64,000 bases of DNA from Clostridia bacterium. GTDB taxonomy: Bacteria; Bacillota; Clostridia; TANB77; CAG-508. The notes below the pieces were generated by a model. That model was given only the letters and a program-made list of their open reading frames with translations, was not told where the DNA came from and made no database searches. Shown piece by piece: positions 26,399 through 34,434 of the stretch; position 1 is the first letter of the stretch, and each line of letters begins with the position of its first letter. Position numbers and translations under genes: made by a program. The DNA lies in assembly GCA_022797145.1 (NCBI GenBank), contig JAAWKA010000004.1:30881-94880 (forward strand). Direction: 5' to 3'.

Positions 26399-27883
26399 TT
26401 AATTAACTAACTTTATAACTTTTGTTGCCACATTTTTTATAAAAGCTTCATCATGTTCAACAAATATCATAGTAGGTTTATATCTAAATATGGCTTCCTC
26501 TATCTGAATTCTTGTTAAAATATCTATGTAATTAAGTGGCTCATCCCAAACATAAATATGGGCTTGTTCTGATATACTTCTTGCAATCAATACTTTTTTC
26601 TTTTGCCCTTCACTCATTTGTTCCATGTCTTTATTAAATTCTGTACTACTAATCCCCATTTTAGATAACATTGCTTTAAATATACCTTCATCAATTTTAT
26701 TTTCTTTTGAATATTCTTTTAATTTTCCTTTTAACTTACTTGTACTTTGTGATACATAAGAAATTTTTAAATCATTTGTAATCTTTAATTCTCCACTGTA
26801 CATTATCTCTTTTCCTATAATTAAATTTAATATACTTGTTTTTCCAACACCATTTTTACCAACAATTGCAACTCTATCTCCATCTCTTATTTCAAAAGAT
26901 ACTTTTTTAAATATAGGTCTATTATTATATTTAATTTGTAAGTTACTTCCTATTATTAGCGGATTTTTTTTACTTTCTAATGGGATTATTTTTAAATTTT
27001 CTTTTCTGTCTACATTATTTAATAAATTAGTTTTTTCATCAATATATTTTTCTATTCTCTTTTCCATAACTTTAGATTTTTTCATCATTTTAGCTGACTG
27101 ATGCCCTATATATCCCCTATCTAAACTTGAACCTGAGTTTGTAGTATTATATTTAGATTTTTCTATTTTATCTGACCATCTTGCTGTATTTTTTGATGCT
27201 ATTTCTAATCTTTTTATATCTTTTGTCAGTTTTTCATTTTGTATTAATTCAAAATTGTCTTGTTTATCTTTATTTTCTTGCCATGAAGAAAAATTTCCTT
27301 TTTGAATTTCTATATTAGTGTTATTTATGCTAATAATATGATCTACAACTTTATCTAAAAAGTTTCTATCATGAGATACTAAAATAAATCCTTTTTTCTT
27401 ATTTAAATATTCTACTAAATTATTTCTTGTATTAACATCTAAATGATTTGTAGGCTCATCAATAAGTAAGAAATTATTACTTTTTAAAAATAAACTTATT
27501 AGAAGTATTTTAATTTGTTCTCCACCACTTAGTAAAACAAATCTTTTATAAAGAATTTCTGTATCTGCATTTAATAGATTTAATTCTTTAATAATTTCCC
27601 AATCTTCTACATTAGGTGCTATCTCATTTACTATTTCTATTGTGAGTTTTTCTGTTTCATTTACTTCAAAAGGAAAATAATCAAATTGTACATTTTTTGA
27701 TATTTTTCCACTATATTGGTATTTTCCTAATAGCAGATTTAAAAAAGTAGTCTTTCCCTTTCCATTTCTTCCAATTAACCCTAATTTCCAGTCTGTATCT
27801 ATATTAAAAGTCACGTTTTCAAAGACATTGTTTAAATTTCCTTCATACCCAAAAGTTAAATTTTCTATACTTATTAAAGACAT
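26399..27883 (-). CDS. Lsa-type ABC-F ribosomal protection protein
   Basis: 494 residues with two ABC ATPase domains and no membrane segments. Domain 1 has GLIGRNGKGKTTFLNLL, LSGGEQIKILL and LIDEPTNHLD; domain 2 has VGKNGVGKTSILNL, MSEGQKKKVLIA and VWDEPLNYID. The phrases NVTFNIDTDWKLGLIGRNG and GFILVSHDRNFLDKVVDHI, and the linker ARWSDKIEKSKY with GYIGHQSAKMMKKSK, match the Lsa/Vga-like resistance branch rather than EttA or Uup. Such proteins displace lincosamides, pleuromutilins and streptogramin A from the ribosome. Actual resistance is not shown by sequence. It lies next to a relaxase relic. Confidence 0.85.
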   Translation of the reverse strand: MSLISIENLTFGYEGNLNNVFENVTFNIDTDWKLGLIGRNGKGKTTFLNLLLGKYQYSGKISKNVQFDYFPFEVNETEKLTIEIVNEIAPNVEDWEIIKELNLLNADTEILYKRFVLLSGGEQIKILLISLFLKSNNFLLIDEPTNHLDVNTRNNLVEYLNKKKGFILVSHDRNFLDKVVDHIISINNTNIEIQKGNFSSWQENKDKQDNFELIQNEKLTKDIKRLEIASKNTARWSDKIEKSKYNTTNSGSSLDRGYIGHQSAKMMKKSKVMEKRIEKYIDEKTNLLNNVDRKENLKIIPLESKKNPLIIGSNLQIKYNNRPIFKKVSFEIRDGDRVAIVGKNGVGKTSILNLIIGKEIMYSGELKITNDLKISYVSQSTSKLKGKLKEYSKENKIDEGIFKAMLSKMGISSTEFNKDMEQMSEGQKKKVLIARSISEQAHIYVWDEPLNYIDILTRIQIEEAIFRYKPTMIFVEHDEAFIKNVATKVIKLVN

Positions 27884-27966
27884 TCTCTTCTCCTTTCTTA
27901 CAAATTGCTAATTTTTTATAAATATTTTAAAATTGACTATCTAATTTTTTTAATCATCTTTTATAA

Positions 27967-27995
27967 ATTATATTATTTTTTTGTGCTACAAACAA
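27967..27995 (-). promoter_or_regulatory. predicted promoter of the ABC-F gene
   Basis: On the minus strand, TTGTTT (27995-27990), a 17-base spacer and TATAAT (27972-27967) lie about 85 bases before the ATG. In DNA this AT-rich such matches are common, but spacing and a perfect -10 favour it. Confidence 0.45.
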
Positions 27996-28030
27996 GCATT
28001 ATTAGCTAAAATTAACAATACTTATAACAA

Positions 28031-28067
28031 TAGAATATCAAATTGCTAGATACAATTTGATATTCTA
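28031..28067 (-). terminator. 15-bp hairpin between pspC and the ABC-F gene
   Basis: TAGAATATCAAATTG (28031-28045) and CAATTTGATATTCTA (28053-28067) form a perfect stem with a 7-base loop. It follows the PspC gene by about 85 bases and precedes the ABC-F promoter. No U run follows, so it is either a weak terminator or a leader hairpin. Confidence 0.5.
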
Positions 28068-28152
28068 CCTTAAGTTTTAATATACATAATTTTACAATTA
28101 AAAGTTAGATATAAACTCATTTATTTACTTCTAACAGCATGACTACTATTTA

Positions 28153-28350
28153 TTAGTTGACTATATCTGATTTTCTAGGCATTACAATAGCAGCTATAAT
28201 ATAAGCAATTATTCCAGTTCCAGCACAAGCTGTAAATAAAATCCAAGCTAATCTAACTAAGGTAGGATCTATGTCAAAGTATTCTGCAATTCCTCCACAT
28301 ACTCCATCTAATTTTTTTCCTTGTTCTATTTTATATAATCTTTTTTTCAT
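28153..28350 (-). CDS. PspC domain membrane protein, 65 aa
   Basis: A minimal PspC protein: KKRLYKIEQGKKLDGVCGGI, AEYFDIDPTLVRLAWIL, then one hydrophobic segment (FTACAGTGIIAYIIAAIVM) and PRKS. PspC proteins respond to envelope stress in Proteobacteria; in Firmicutes this short form is widespread and its role unclear. Single gene with good site (gaaagggaag). Confidence 0.9.
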   Translation of the reverse strand: MKKRLYKIEQGKKLDGVCGGIAEYFDIDPTLVRLAWILFTACAGTGIIAYIIAAIVMPRKSDIVN

Positions 28351-28431
28351 AATCTCTTCCCTTTCTACAACTTAATATTTTTTGTTATTATAAAATACTT
28401 AGTAGCTAATGTACTTAATTACACATTTCAC

Positions 28432-28800
28432 TTAAATGTTTTTCAGCTTCTTGTGTTGATAAATGCTTCCACAAGATTTACAAGTAATTTCCATTTCATA
28501 GCTAGCAATTTTTTTATCTAATATCGTGATTAAAGGCTCATTATCTTTTGGACAGCAAAATCTGTTTTTTATAATAACTAATTGATTACTACAATTTTGG
28601 CCTATTTTACTATCTTCAAAATCTAATAATATACTCCCTATGCTACCACAATTACATTTATAGTTTAATTTTAATCTATCATAAGTCGAATAACATAAAT
28701 AGCCTATATTTTCATTACATTTATCACAATACATCCATCCACCATAATTGGTCGCTAATCTTGTATTTACTAATTCTTTACTTTTTAATACTCTTGCCAT
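28432..28800 (-). CDS. zinc-ribbon-type protein of unknown function, 122 aa
   Basis: Contains cysteine pairs spaced as in zinc ribbons: CDKCNENIGYLC, CNCGS, CCP and CKSCGSIYQH near the C-terminus. No catalytic motif is visible. ATG start with aaaggag. I do not recognise the family; nucleic-acid or protein binding is possible. Confidence 0.6.
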   Translation of the reverse strand: MARVLKSKELVNTRLATNYGGWMYCDKCNENIGYLCYSTYDRLKLNYKCNCGSIGSILLDFEDSKIGQNCSNQLVIIKNRFCCPKDNEPLITILDKKIASYEMEITCKSCGSIYQHKKLKNI

Positions 28801-28991
28801 AACTTTATCTCCTTTGTCTATTCTAATCTAGCAATCACTTAATTCTTTAAGTACTTCTATCCATTTTCCTTTAATATTTGTGTTTTTAATATATCAATTA
28901 ACTTAAACATATTTTTAGTCCTAATTTATAATTTATCACAATAATTATAGCATAAAAGAATAGATAATTCAAACTATCTATCCTTTTACGT

Positions 28992-29516
28992 TTATTTTAT
29001 TCTTATAATATCTATATTGGGTTGTAGTAATTCAACTACTGTTCCAGAATTATTTTTTATTCTTAACACATCACCACTATTTGCTTTAATAATCACCGCA
29101 AAGTTTAAATTAACTGTCTGATAAGCATTTGTAACTGTTTGGCCAACAGTTGTACCATATACAGTTGCATTATTATGTTCTAAATAAACTGATAATGTTG
29201 CTTCTTTTCCTGTTGACGGTGGTTCATAAATAGTCGTATTAAATTGAACATAATAATTTCCCTCTTTGTTAATAATAAAATCTGAACTTCTCTCTAGATG
29301 TGTTATATCATTTTTTTCTATAACTCTATTGGTATCAAAGGTAATATATCCTTCAGCTTTCAAATTTTCAGGTGCATAATTAAAACTGTTTATATGTGCA
29401 GGATTATTGTTTGATACAATTATTGTTAAAGTAACATTCCATATTAATAATATTACAATCAGACTAATACTAATAGCAAAATAGCATATATTACATTTTT
29501 TTTCACAACAATACAA
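28992..29516 (-). CDS. membrane-anchored jelly-roll-like (C1q/TNF-like) protein
   Basis: I place the start at the TTG at 29516; the upstream in-frame GTG is itself part of the ribosome binding site (gaggtg). A Cys-rich N-terminus (LYCCEKKCNICY) leads into one membrane segment (ISISLIVILLIWNVTLTIIV), then an outside domain of about 125 residues with FIINKEGNYYVQFNTTIYE, LSVYLEHNNATVYGTT, NLNFAVIIKANSGDVLRIKN and a final IDIIRIK. That pattern of beta strands resembles C1q/TNF-like folds such as those of BclA-type spore proteins. The assignment rests on pattern only. Confidence 0.55.
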   Translation of the reverse strand: MYCCEKKCNICYFAISISLIVILLIWNVTLTIIVSNNNPAHINSFNYAPENLKAEGYITFDTNRVIEKNDITHLERSSDFIINKEGNYYVQFNTTIYEPPSTGKEATLSVYLEHNNATVYGTTVGQTVTNAYQTVNLNFAVIIKANSGDVLRIKNNSGTVVELLQPNIDIIRIK

Positions 29517-29595
29517 TTTTTTCACCTCTATTACATTATATGAAAAATTTGTAATTTATCTACTTCTATTCATACTCAAAATTGTAAATTTATTA

Positions 29596-30045
29596 TTATT
29601 TTTTATCTTTCCATTCATGATATAAAATATCTTTTAAAACTAACATACTGTCTAAATTATTAAAGTCATATTCTTTCTGTAATTTAACAAGCATTTCTCT
29701 AATTTTACTTGCATAGTCTTCTATATTTACTTGCTTTTGATATTTTGCAAGAATTGGGTATTTCTTACTCCAAGCATTTGTCCAATCAATTTTTTCTTCT
29801 TTTTCTTCATTAGTATTTTTAATCGCTTCTTCAATTTCTTTTAAGTCTATATCAAATTCTATTAAATCATCTAAAGATAAATTATATAGTTTTGATAATT
29901 TCTTTGCCTGATAAATATCTGGTACAGTTTCATCTGTTTCCCACTTTGAAATTGTCTGTCTACTTACACCCAATTTTTCAGCAACTGTCTCTTGTGATAA
30001 TCCAACCTTTTTTCTTGATTGAAATAAATTATTTCCTAAATCCAT
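29596..30045 (-). CDS. XRE family helix-turn-helix regulator, 149 aa
   Basis: The ATG at 30045 follows ggagg by seven bases; the upstream in-frame TTG overlaps that site and is rejected. Residues 1-60 are a Cro/C1-type HTH (GNNLFQSRKKVGLSQETVAEKLGVSRQTISKWE, in parts SQETVAEKLGVSRQTISKWE). A Lys/Glu-rich C-terminus follows without a known ligand domain. The gene is monocistronic; targets are unknown. Confidence 0.9.
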   Translation of the reverse strand: MDLGNNLFQSRKKVGLSQETVAEKLGVSRQTISKWETDETVPDIYQAKKLSKLYNLSLDDLIEFDIDLKEIEEAIKNTNEEKEEKIDWTNAWSKKYPILAKYQKQVNIEDYASKIREMLVKLQKEYDFNNLDSMLVLKDILYHEWKDKK

Positions 30046-30266
30046 TCTATCCACCTCCAAATTAAGTGTATAACATTAATAAATTTTTTTCTATCAATTA
30101 TACATTACAAGTATTCTATCTTTATTAACATTTTTAACTCTACATCTTGTAAGTTTGTCAATTAGTTAATTTTTCAAATGATTTTACATTTAGTATAGTA
30201 TTAGATACAAACTCCCCCTTATAAAAGTTAGCCTAATTATTAAATATGCAAAGGGTATTTTTTATT

Positions 30267-30968
30267 TCAATCATTAAAATTTTTTTGTTCAGTTATTATT
30301 GATTTTAATAACTCTACTAATTGACTTTGTGTTATATTATTTGTTTCAATGCTAAAATATATATCATCTAACTTAAAAATTGCTATGTAATCTTTTTTAT
30401 ATTGTAATATTTTTATTTCCACATCTCCTATTTTTGAAGTTTTTACATTCGTGTCTAAATAATTTTGAATTGGTAATTCTAATTCTGATAAACCTATTTT
30501 TATATTTTTTTCATTATCTTGTTTATACAAAACTACATAACCATATAAAATATCATAATTATCAATATTCACATTACTTTTTGTATATATTTTGTAACTA
30601 TCTGTTAGTTTAAATTCTTCAAGTTTAATGTTGTTTATAAAGTTAAATTTATATGGTAAATCATCTGATTTTATAGTTTTTATATCCAAATATGAGTTTA
30701 ATAATTTCCTTTCTTCAATTTCCTCTATCTTCAAATCTGTCTTTAAATTTTCTTCATTATATTTTTTATAATATTCACCTAGCTCAGCAATCACACAAGC
30801 TTTTTCATCTGTTTCATTGTTATTATAAAATATATTTGTTTTATTGACAATTATTATGATAGATATAAATAAAATCCCTAAAAAGATTAACCAATATATT
30901 ATTGTTTTATTGTTTATTATATTAAATTTTCTTTTAGTTGTCTTATCTTTTAAATTATTATTTTCCAT
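30267..30968 (-). CDS. single-pass membrane protein of unknown function, 233 aa
   Basis: A short basic N-terminus, one membrane segment (IIYWLIFLGILFISIIIIV, about 24-42), then about 185 residues rich in Glu, Lys, Asn and Ile, predicted outside. Segments such as LPYKFNFINNIKLEEFKLTD and GYVVLYKQDNEKNIKIGLSE suggest beta structure. No family recognised. ATG start after gggggaag. Confidence 0.6.
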   Translation of the reverse strand: MENNNLKDKTTKRKFNIINNKTIIYWLIFLGILFISIIIIVNKTNIFYNNNETDEKACVIAELGEYYKKYNEENLKTDLKIEEIEERKLLNSYLDIKTIKSDDLPYKFNFINNIKLEEFKLTDSYKIYTKSNVNIDNYDILYGYVVLYKQDNEKNIKIGLSELELPIQNYLDTNVKTSKIGDVEIKILQYKKDYIAIFKLDDIYFSIETNNITQSQLVELLKSIITEQKNFND

Positions 30969-31219
30969 AATACTTCCCCCATTTTCTAATTCTATATTAT
31001 TGCTTATTAGCTATTCTTAATACTTGTGTATTATCTTTAATTATATAATAACATTTTTTTATAAAAAATTTCTACTATATTACAAAATTTTTATAATATA
31101 AAAAGTATTATTTCATCATTACTTAAAAGTATTTTGCATATAATTATTTGATAATTGCTTACTTTTATGTTAATATAATTAAATGCATTACATAAAAAAT
31201 TTGTAGGAGGAATATAAAA

Positions 31220-31876
31220 TTGCAAAATGATTATTTAGAAAACTTAAGCTTTTGGAATAAACTAACCAAAAATGAACAAGCAGATTTAACTAAAAACTCA
31301 ATAATAAAAGAATATACAAAAGGAAGTATTATTCATAGTGAAACCAATAAATGTTTAGGAATGATAATAATTATTGAAGGAATAATAAGAACTTGTATTA
31401 TATCACAAGAAGGTAGAGAAATAACATTATTTAAGCTTAAAAAAAATGATTGCTGTGTGTTATCTGCTGATTGTGCCATAAGTCAAATAACATTTGAAAC
31501 TTTAATGACAGCTGAAAATGATTGCAAAGTTATTATTATTAATTCAAATTACTTTAATAAATTAATTACTCAAAATATATATGCTCGCTGTTATACTTAT
31601 AAATTAATAACAGAAAAATTTTCAAGTGTTATGTGGGTTATGCAACAGATATTATTCAATAAATTTGATAGAAGATTAGCTTTGTTTTTAATTGATGAAA
31701 ATAAAAAAAAGCATACTAGTAAAATTAAAATTACACAAGAGCAAATTGCAAAAGAGCTAAATACAGCACGAGAAGTAGTATCAAGAATGTTAAAGAGATT
31801 TGAAACAGATGGTTTAATAAAAATGCAAAGAGGAATAGTTGAAATAATAGATTTAGAAAATTTAAAAAATATCTAG
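31220..31876 (+). CDS. Crp/Fnr family transcription regulator
   Basis: 218 residues starting at TTG after taggagg. Residues 1-140 form the cyclic-nucleotide-binding-like beta roll (IIIIEGIIRTCIISQEGREI, TLFKLKKNDCCVLSADCAI); the C-terminal Crp-type HTH is TQEQIAKELNTAREVVSRML. Cysteines occur in the sensor (DCCVLSADC) but not in the N-terminal spacing of Fnr, so the ligand is unknown. The thioredoxin and ferredoxin genes follow on the same strand, and a palindrome of Crp/Fnr type lies between. Confidence 0.9.
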   Translation: MQNDYLENLSFWNKLTKNEQADLTKNSIIKEYTKGSIIHSETNKCLGMIIIIEGIIRTCIISQEGREITLFKLKKNDCCVLSADCAISQITFETLMTAENDCKVIIINSNYFNKLITQNIYARCYTYKLITEKFSSVMWVMQQILFNKFDRRLALFLIDENKKKHTSKIKITQEQIAKELNTAREVVSRMLKRFETDGLIKMQRGIVEIIDLENLKNI

Positions 31877-31918
31877 TTTCTCTACTACATATCAATTATT
31901 TTATAAAGTTTTAATATA

Positions 31919-31933
31919 TGTGACTTCATCACA
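31919..31933. promoter_or_regulatory. candidate Crp/Fnr-type operator, TGTGA-N5-TCACA
   Basis: TGTGACTTCATCACA is a perfect 15-base palindrome (five-base centre), 43 bases after the Crp/Fnr gene and 129 bases before trxA. The half site equals the classical TGTGA of Crp, though the spacer is five, not six. Binding by the adjacent regulator is an inference. Confidence 0.45.
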
Positions 31934-32061
31934 GAAAATATTATATATGTATGATATCTTATAAAAGAAATTATAAATTTCATAAAGCTAAATAAAACAA
32001 ACTAAGTTCAAAGAAGTTCTTATAGTACTTCACTGTTCTTAATAAAGAAGGGAGAATTAAT

Positions 32062-32376
32062 ATGTTAGAAGTCACTTTGACAACACAAAATTTTGAAGAA
32101 GAGGTACTAAAGTCAGAAAAGCCAGTACTAGTAGATTTTTGGGCAACTTGGTGCAGTCCATGTAAAATGATAGCCCCTATACTTGCAGAATTTGCTGAAG
32201 AATATAAAGAAAAAGTTAAAGTTGGGAAAGTAAATGTTGATGAACAAAGAGATTTAGCTATGAAATATCAAATCTCAAGTATTCCAACATTAATATTATT
32301 TAAAAATGGTCATATTATAAATAATTTAGTAGGTTTCCATTCAAAACAAGAATTAGAAAAAATGATAAATGTTTAA
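32062..32376 (+). CDS. trxA: thioredoxin
   Basis: 104 residues with the thioredoxin fold: VDFWATWCSPCKMIAPIL holds the redox pair Cys31 and Cys34, and ISSIPTLILFKNG holds the cis-proline. The active site is WCSPC rather than the common WCGPC, a known minor variant. ATG after aagggag. The ferredoxin gene follows 11 bases later, so the two are cotranscribed. Confidence 0.95.
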   Translation: MLEVTLTTQNFEEEVLKSEKPVLVDFWATWCSPCKMIAPILAEFAEEYKEKVKVGKVNVDEQRDLAMKYQISSIPTLILFKNGHIINNLVGFHSKQELEKMINV

Positions 32377-32387
32377 GGAGAATTATT

Positions 32388-32576
32388 ATGGAAAAGCGTT
32401 TAAATATTATCGTGGATAGGTGTCCACAAAATCATAAATGTCCTGCTGTAAAAGTCTGTCCAGTGTCTGCTCTATCTCAAGAAGGATTTAATGCACCTAA
32501 AATAAATTATGATAGATGTATAAAATGCGGAAAATGTTCTAATTTTTGCCCAATGAAAGCTTTAGTTCTAGAATAA
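32388..32576 (+). CDS. 2[4Fe-4S] ferredoxin-like protein, 62 aa
   Basis: Second cluster motif CIKCGKCSNFCP is classical. The first set is CPQNHKCPAVKVCP, with wider spacing than the usual CxxCxxCxxxCP. It has the length of a small electron carrier. Coupled with trxA upstream, suggesting a redox or detoxification unit under the Crp/Fnr regulator. The electron partner is unknown. Confidence 0.85.
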   Translation: MEKRLNIIVDRCPQNHKCPAVKVCPVSALSQEGFNAPKINYDRCIKCGKCSNFCPMKALVLE

Positions 32577-32594
32577 AATATTTAGTATAGTATA

Positions 32595-32623
32595 AAGATA
32601 GGAGAACATAGTTCTCCTATCTT
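32595..32623. terminator. terminator after trxA-ferredoxin
   Basis: AAGATAGGAGAAC, loop ATA, GTTCTCCTATCTT: a 13-bp perfect stem between convergent genes. The U tract is weak on both strands. Confidence 0.7.
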
Positions 32624-32656
32624 GCCATTACTAAACATTAATTTTAAGTTATCTTA

Positions 32657-32860
32657 CTAAAATCTAATTGCATTTTCAAATACATGTTTCACTATCTGTT
32701 TGTACAATTCCATTTGTTTACTCGTAAATAGTTTTACTAATTGATACCCTTCAAAGTAAAAGACTATAAAAACAATTATCATTATTAAGATTTTTAGTGT
32801 TTCCTCAGAATAAAAGTGTGTATGTTCTAATAAGTTACTAAATGTTTTCCGCTCTTTCAT
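32657..32860 (-). CDS. single-pass membrane protein of unknown function, 67 aa
   Basis: ATG after aaggagg. One hydrophobic segment (ILIMIIVFIVFYFEGYQLV, about 24-42) between charged ends; the C-terminal part YKQIVKHVFENAI is amphipathic. No family recognised. Confidence 0.55.
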   Translation of the reverse strand: MKERKTFSNLLEHTHFYSEETLKILIMIIVFIVFYFEGYQLVKLFTSKQMELYKQIVKHVFENAIRF

Positions 32861-33144
32861 GGCATTTTCCTCCTTATTTTGTAATTCCTCATGTTACAAA
32901 AAAAGATATTAAAAATTATATTTATATTTTACCATATTTCATTGTTAAAATCAATTTATGTAAAAAGTTTTTTAATCTAGTTTAAAAAATTAGATTCAGA
33001 ATAGTTTTTAGATGAATTTTACTTTTTAAATTTTAGGCTAAAAGCAATACTTTCTTAATTTATTGCAATTTTATGTATATTATGATAAAATATAGAATAA
33101 CTAACAATAAGTTTTGTATGGTAATTACTGATGGGAGGGATTTT

Positions 33145-33357
33145 ATGCATATCTTAAAGCATCCATTACGTTTATTAAAAAAATTTATATTACTTTTTAT
33201 TTTATTAACACTCTCTTTAATACTTGTAAAGTTGCAACTATTCCCATATTTAGCTACGACTGATGCTTCTATTGTTTTTAAAGATGTGATTTCTGTTGTA
33301 TTTCTTTTTACACTTTTTTATATGACTATTCGTCATGATAAAACTTTTAAGAAATAA
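33145..33357 (+). CDS. small membrane protein of unknown function, 70 aa
   Basis: The ATG at 33145 follows gggaggg by five bases and is preferred over an upstream ATG without a site. Two hydrophobic segments (FILLFILLTLSLILVKL and VISVVFLFTLFYMTI) with a basic N-terminus (HPLRLLKKF) and basic C-terminus. No family recognised. Confidence 0.55.
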   Translation: MHILKHPLRLLKKFILLFILLTLSLILVKLQLFPYLATTDASIVFKDVISVVFLFTLFYMTIRHDKTFKK

Positions 33358-33434
33358 AGAACTACTTTTTAAAAACTAGGTTTTCTACAAGAAAAATTTT
33401 ATAATTACCAAACTGGAATCACTTTAAAGGTTTC

Positions 33435-33480
33435 AAAAATAGGTGAATTATTTGTTTAACTAATAATTTACCTATTTTTT
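33435..33480 (+). terminator. terminator of the 70-aa membrane protein gene
   Basis: AAAAATAGGTGAATTATT and its near-complement AATAATTTACCTATTTTTT surround a 9-base loop and end in a six-T run. Confidence 0.7.
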
Positions 33481-33570
33481 ATAAATATTATATTGCTTTT
33501 TTTATAAAATTTATGCTATATTTATATCTGTTAATATTTTTTTATTCAATTTTCTAGAAAGGGTTTTAAT

Positions 33571-33906
33571 ATGATTAACAATTATGATTTTAATAAAATA
33601 GATACAAAATACACTCATGCTATTATTCATTTAATAAGTTTGGGAAATACACTTCCCTCTAATGATACTCTTTCTAAAAAGTGTCATTATTTTTCAAATG
33701 TACTTAGTAAAATTAAACAAAATAGACATCTTGCATTATTAAGCATTTCTAACAATGAACATCTTCTATTATACAAACATGTTTCTAGATATCTTGATTT
33801 AATATGTGAAGCAAATTTAGAAACAATTCCTTCAATTATAGAGATATTAGATACTAGTATCCCCAATCAAACACAATATATCAATAAAAATGATTTTGAA
33901 AGATAA
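33571..33906 (+). CDS. hypothetical protein, 111 aa
   Basis: ATG after gaaaggg. A soluble, mostly helical protein (IDTKYTHAIIHLISLGNTL, LLYKHVSRYLDLICEANLE) with no motif I recognise. It ends at a clear terminator, which supports it as a gene. Confidence 0.55.
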   Translation: MINNYDFNKIDTKYTHAIIHLISLGNTLPSNDTLSKKCHYFSNVLSKIKQNRHLALLSISNNEHLLLYKHVSRYLDLICEANLETIPSIIEILDTSIPNQTQYINKNDFER

Positions 33907-33918
33907 TTTTGATACCGC

Positions 33919-33952
33919 AAAAAGAAGATAGTTTAATAACTATCTTCTTTTT
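33919..33952. terminator. bidirectional terminator before hup
   Basis: AAAAAGAAGATAGTT and AACTATCTTCTTTTT form a 15-bp perfect stem with a 4-base loop between the 111-aa gene and hup. Confidence 0.85.
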
Positions 33953-33995
33953 GTATATGAATCATATATTTATATCTAATCTACATATATAAATC

Positions 33996-34274
33996 TTATT
34001 TTTTGTTAACTAAATCTTTTAAAGCTTTACCAGCTTTGAATACTGGAGCTTTTGATGCTGGTATTTTGATTTCTTCTTTAGTTTGTGGGTTTCTTCCTTT
34101 TCTTGCTGCTCTTTTTCTTACTTCAAAAGAACCAAAACCAACTAATTGTACTTTGTCTCCTTTTACTAATGTTTCTGTTATAACCTCAACAAAAGCATTA
34201 ACTGTTGCTTCAGCACTTTTTTTTGTTTCTCCTGTCTTAGCAGCTATGGCTGCAATTAAATCAGATTTGTTCAT
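33996..34274 (-). CDS. hup: DNA-binding protein HU
   Basis: 92 residues: [57 protein letters not shown], all typical of HU. It bends and packages DNA as a dimer; the arm carries the GRNPxT proline. ATG after taggagg. Monocistronic. Confidence 0.97.
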   Translation of the reverse strand: MNKSDLIAAIAAKTGETKKSAEATVNAFVEVITETLVKGDKVQLVGFGSFEVRKRAARKGRNPQTKEEIKIPASKAPVFKAGKALKDLVNKK

Positions 34275-34434
34275 TATAAATTACCTCCTATAAGTTTTAA
34301 TTATGTAGAAATTTTTATCTACATTATAATTATTCGTCAAAATTCCTTAAATTCCTTCTTTTTTTCTTTTATTTTTTCTTTTAAGTCTTAGATTTTCTAA
34401 GGTTTTTATTTTTTTGTCATTTAGTATTATTTTT

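Noticed and set aside
28117-28140. Seven-codon frame (MLLEVNK) before the ABC-F gene as a leader peptide
   Set aside because: It lies upstream of the predicted ABC-F promoter, has no good ribosome binding site and directly follows pspC.
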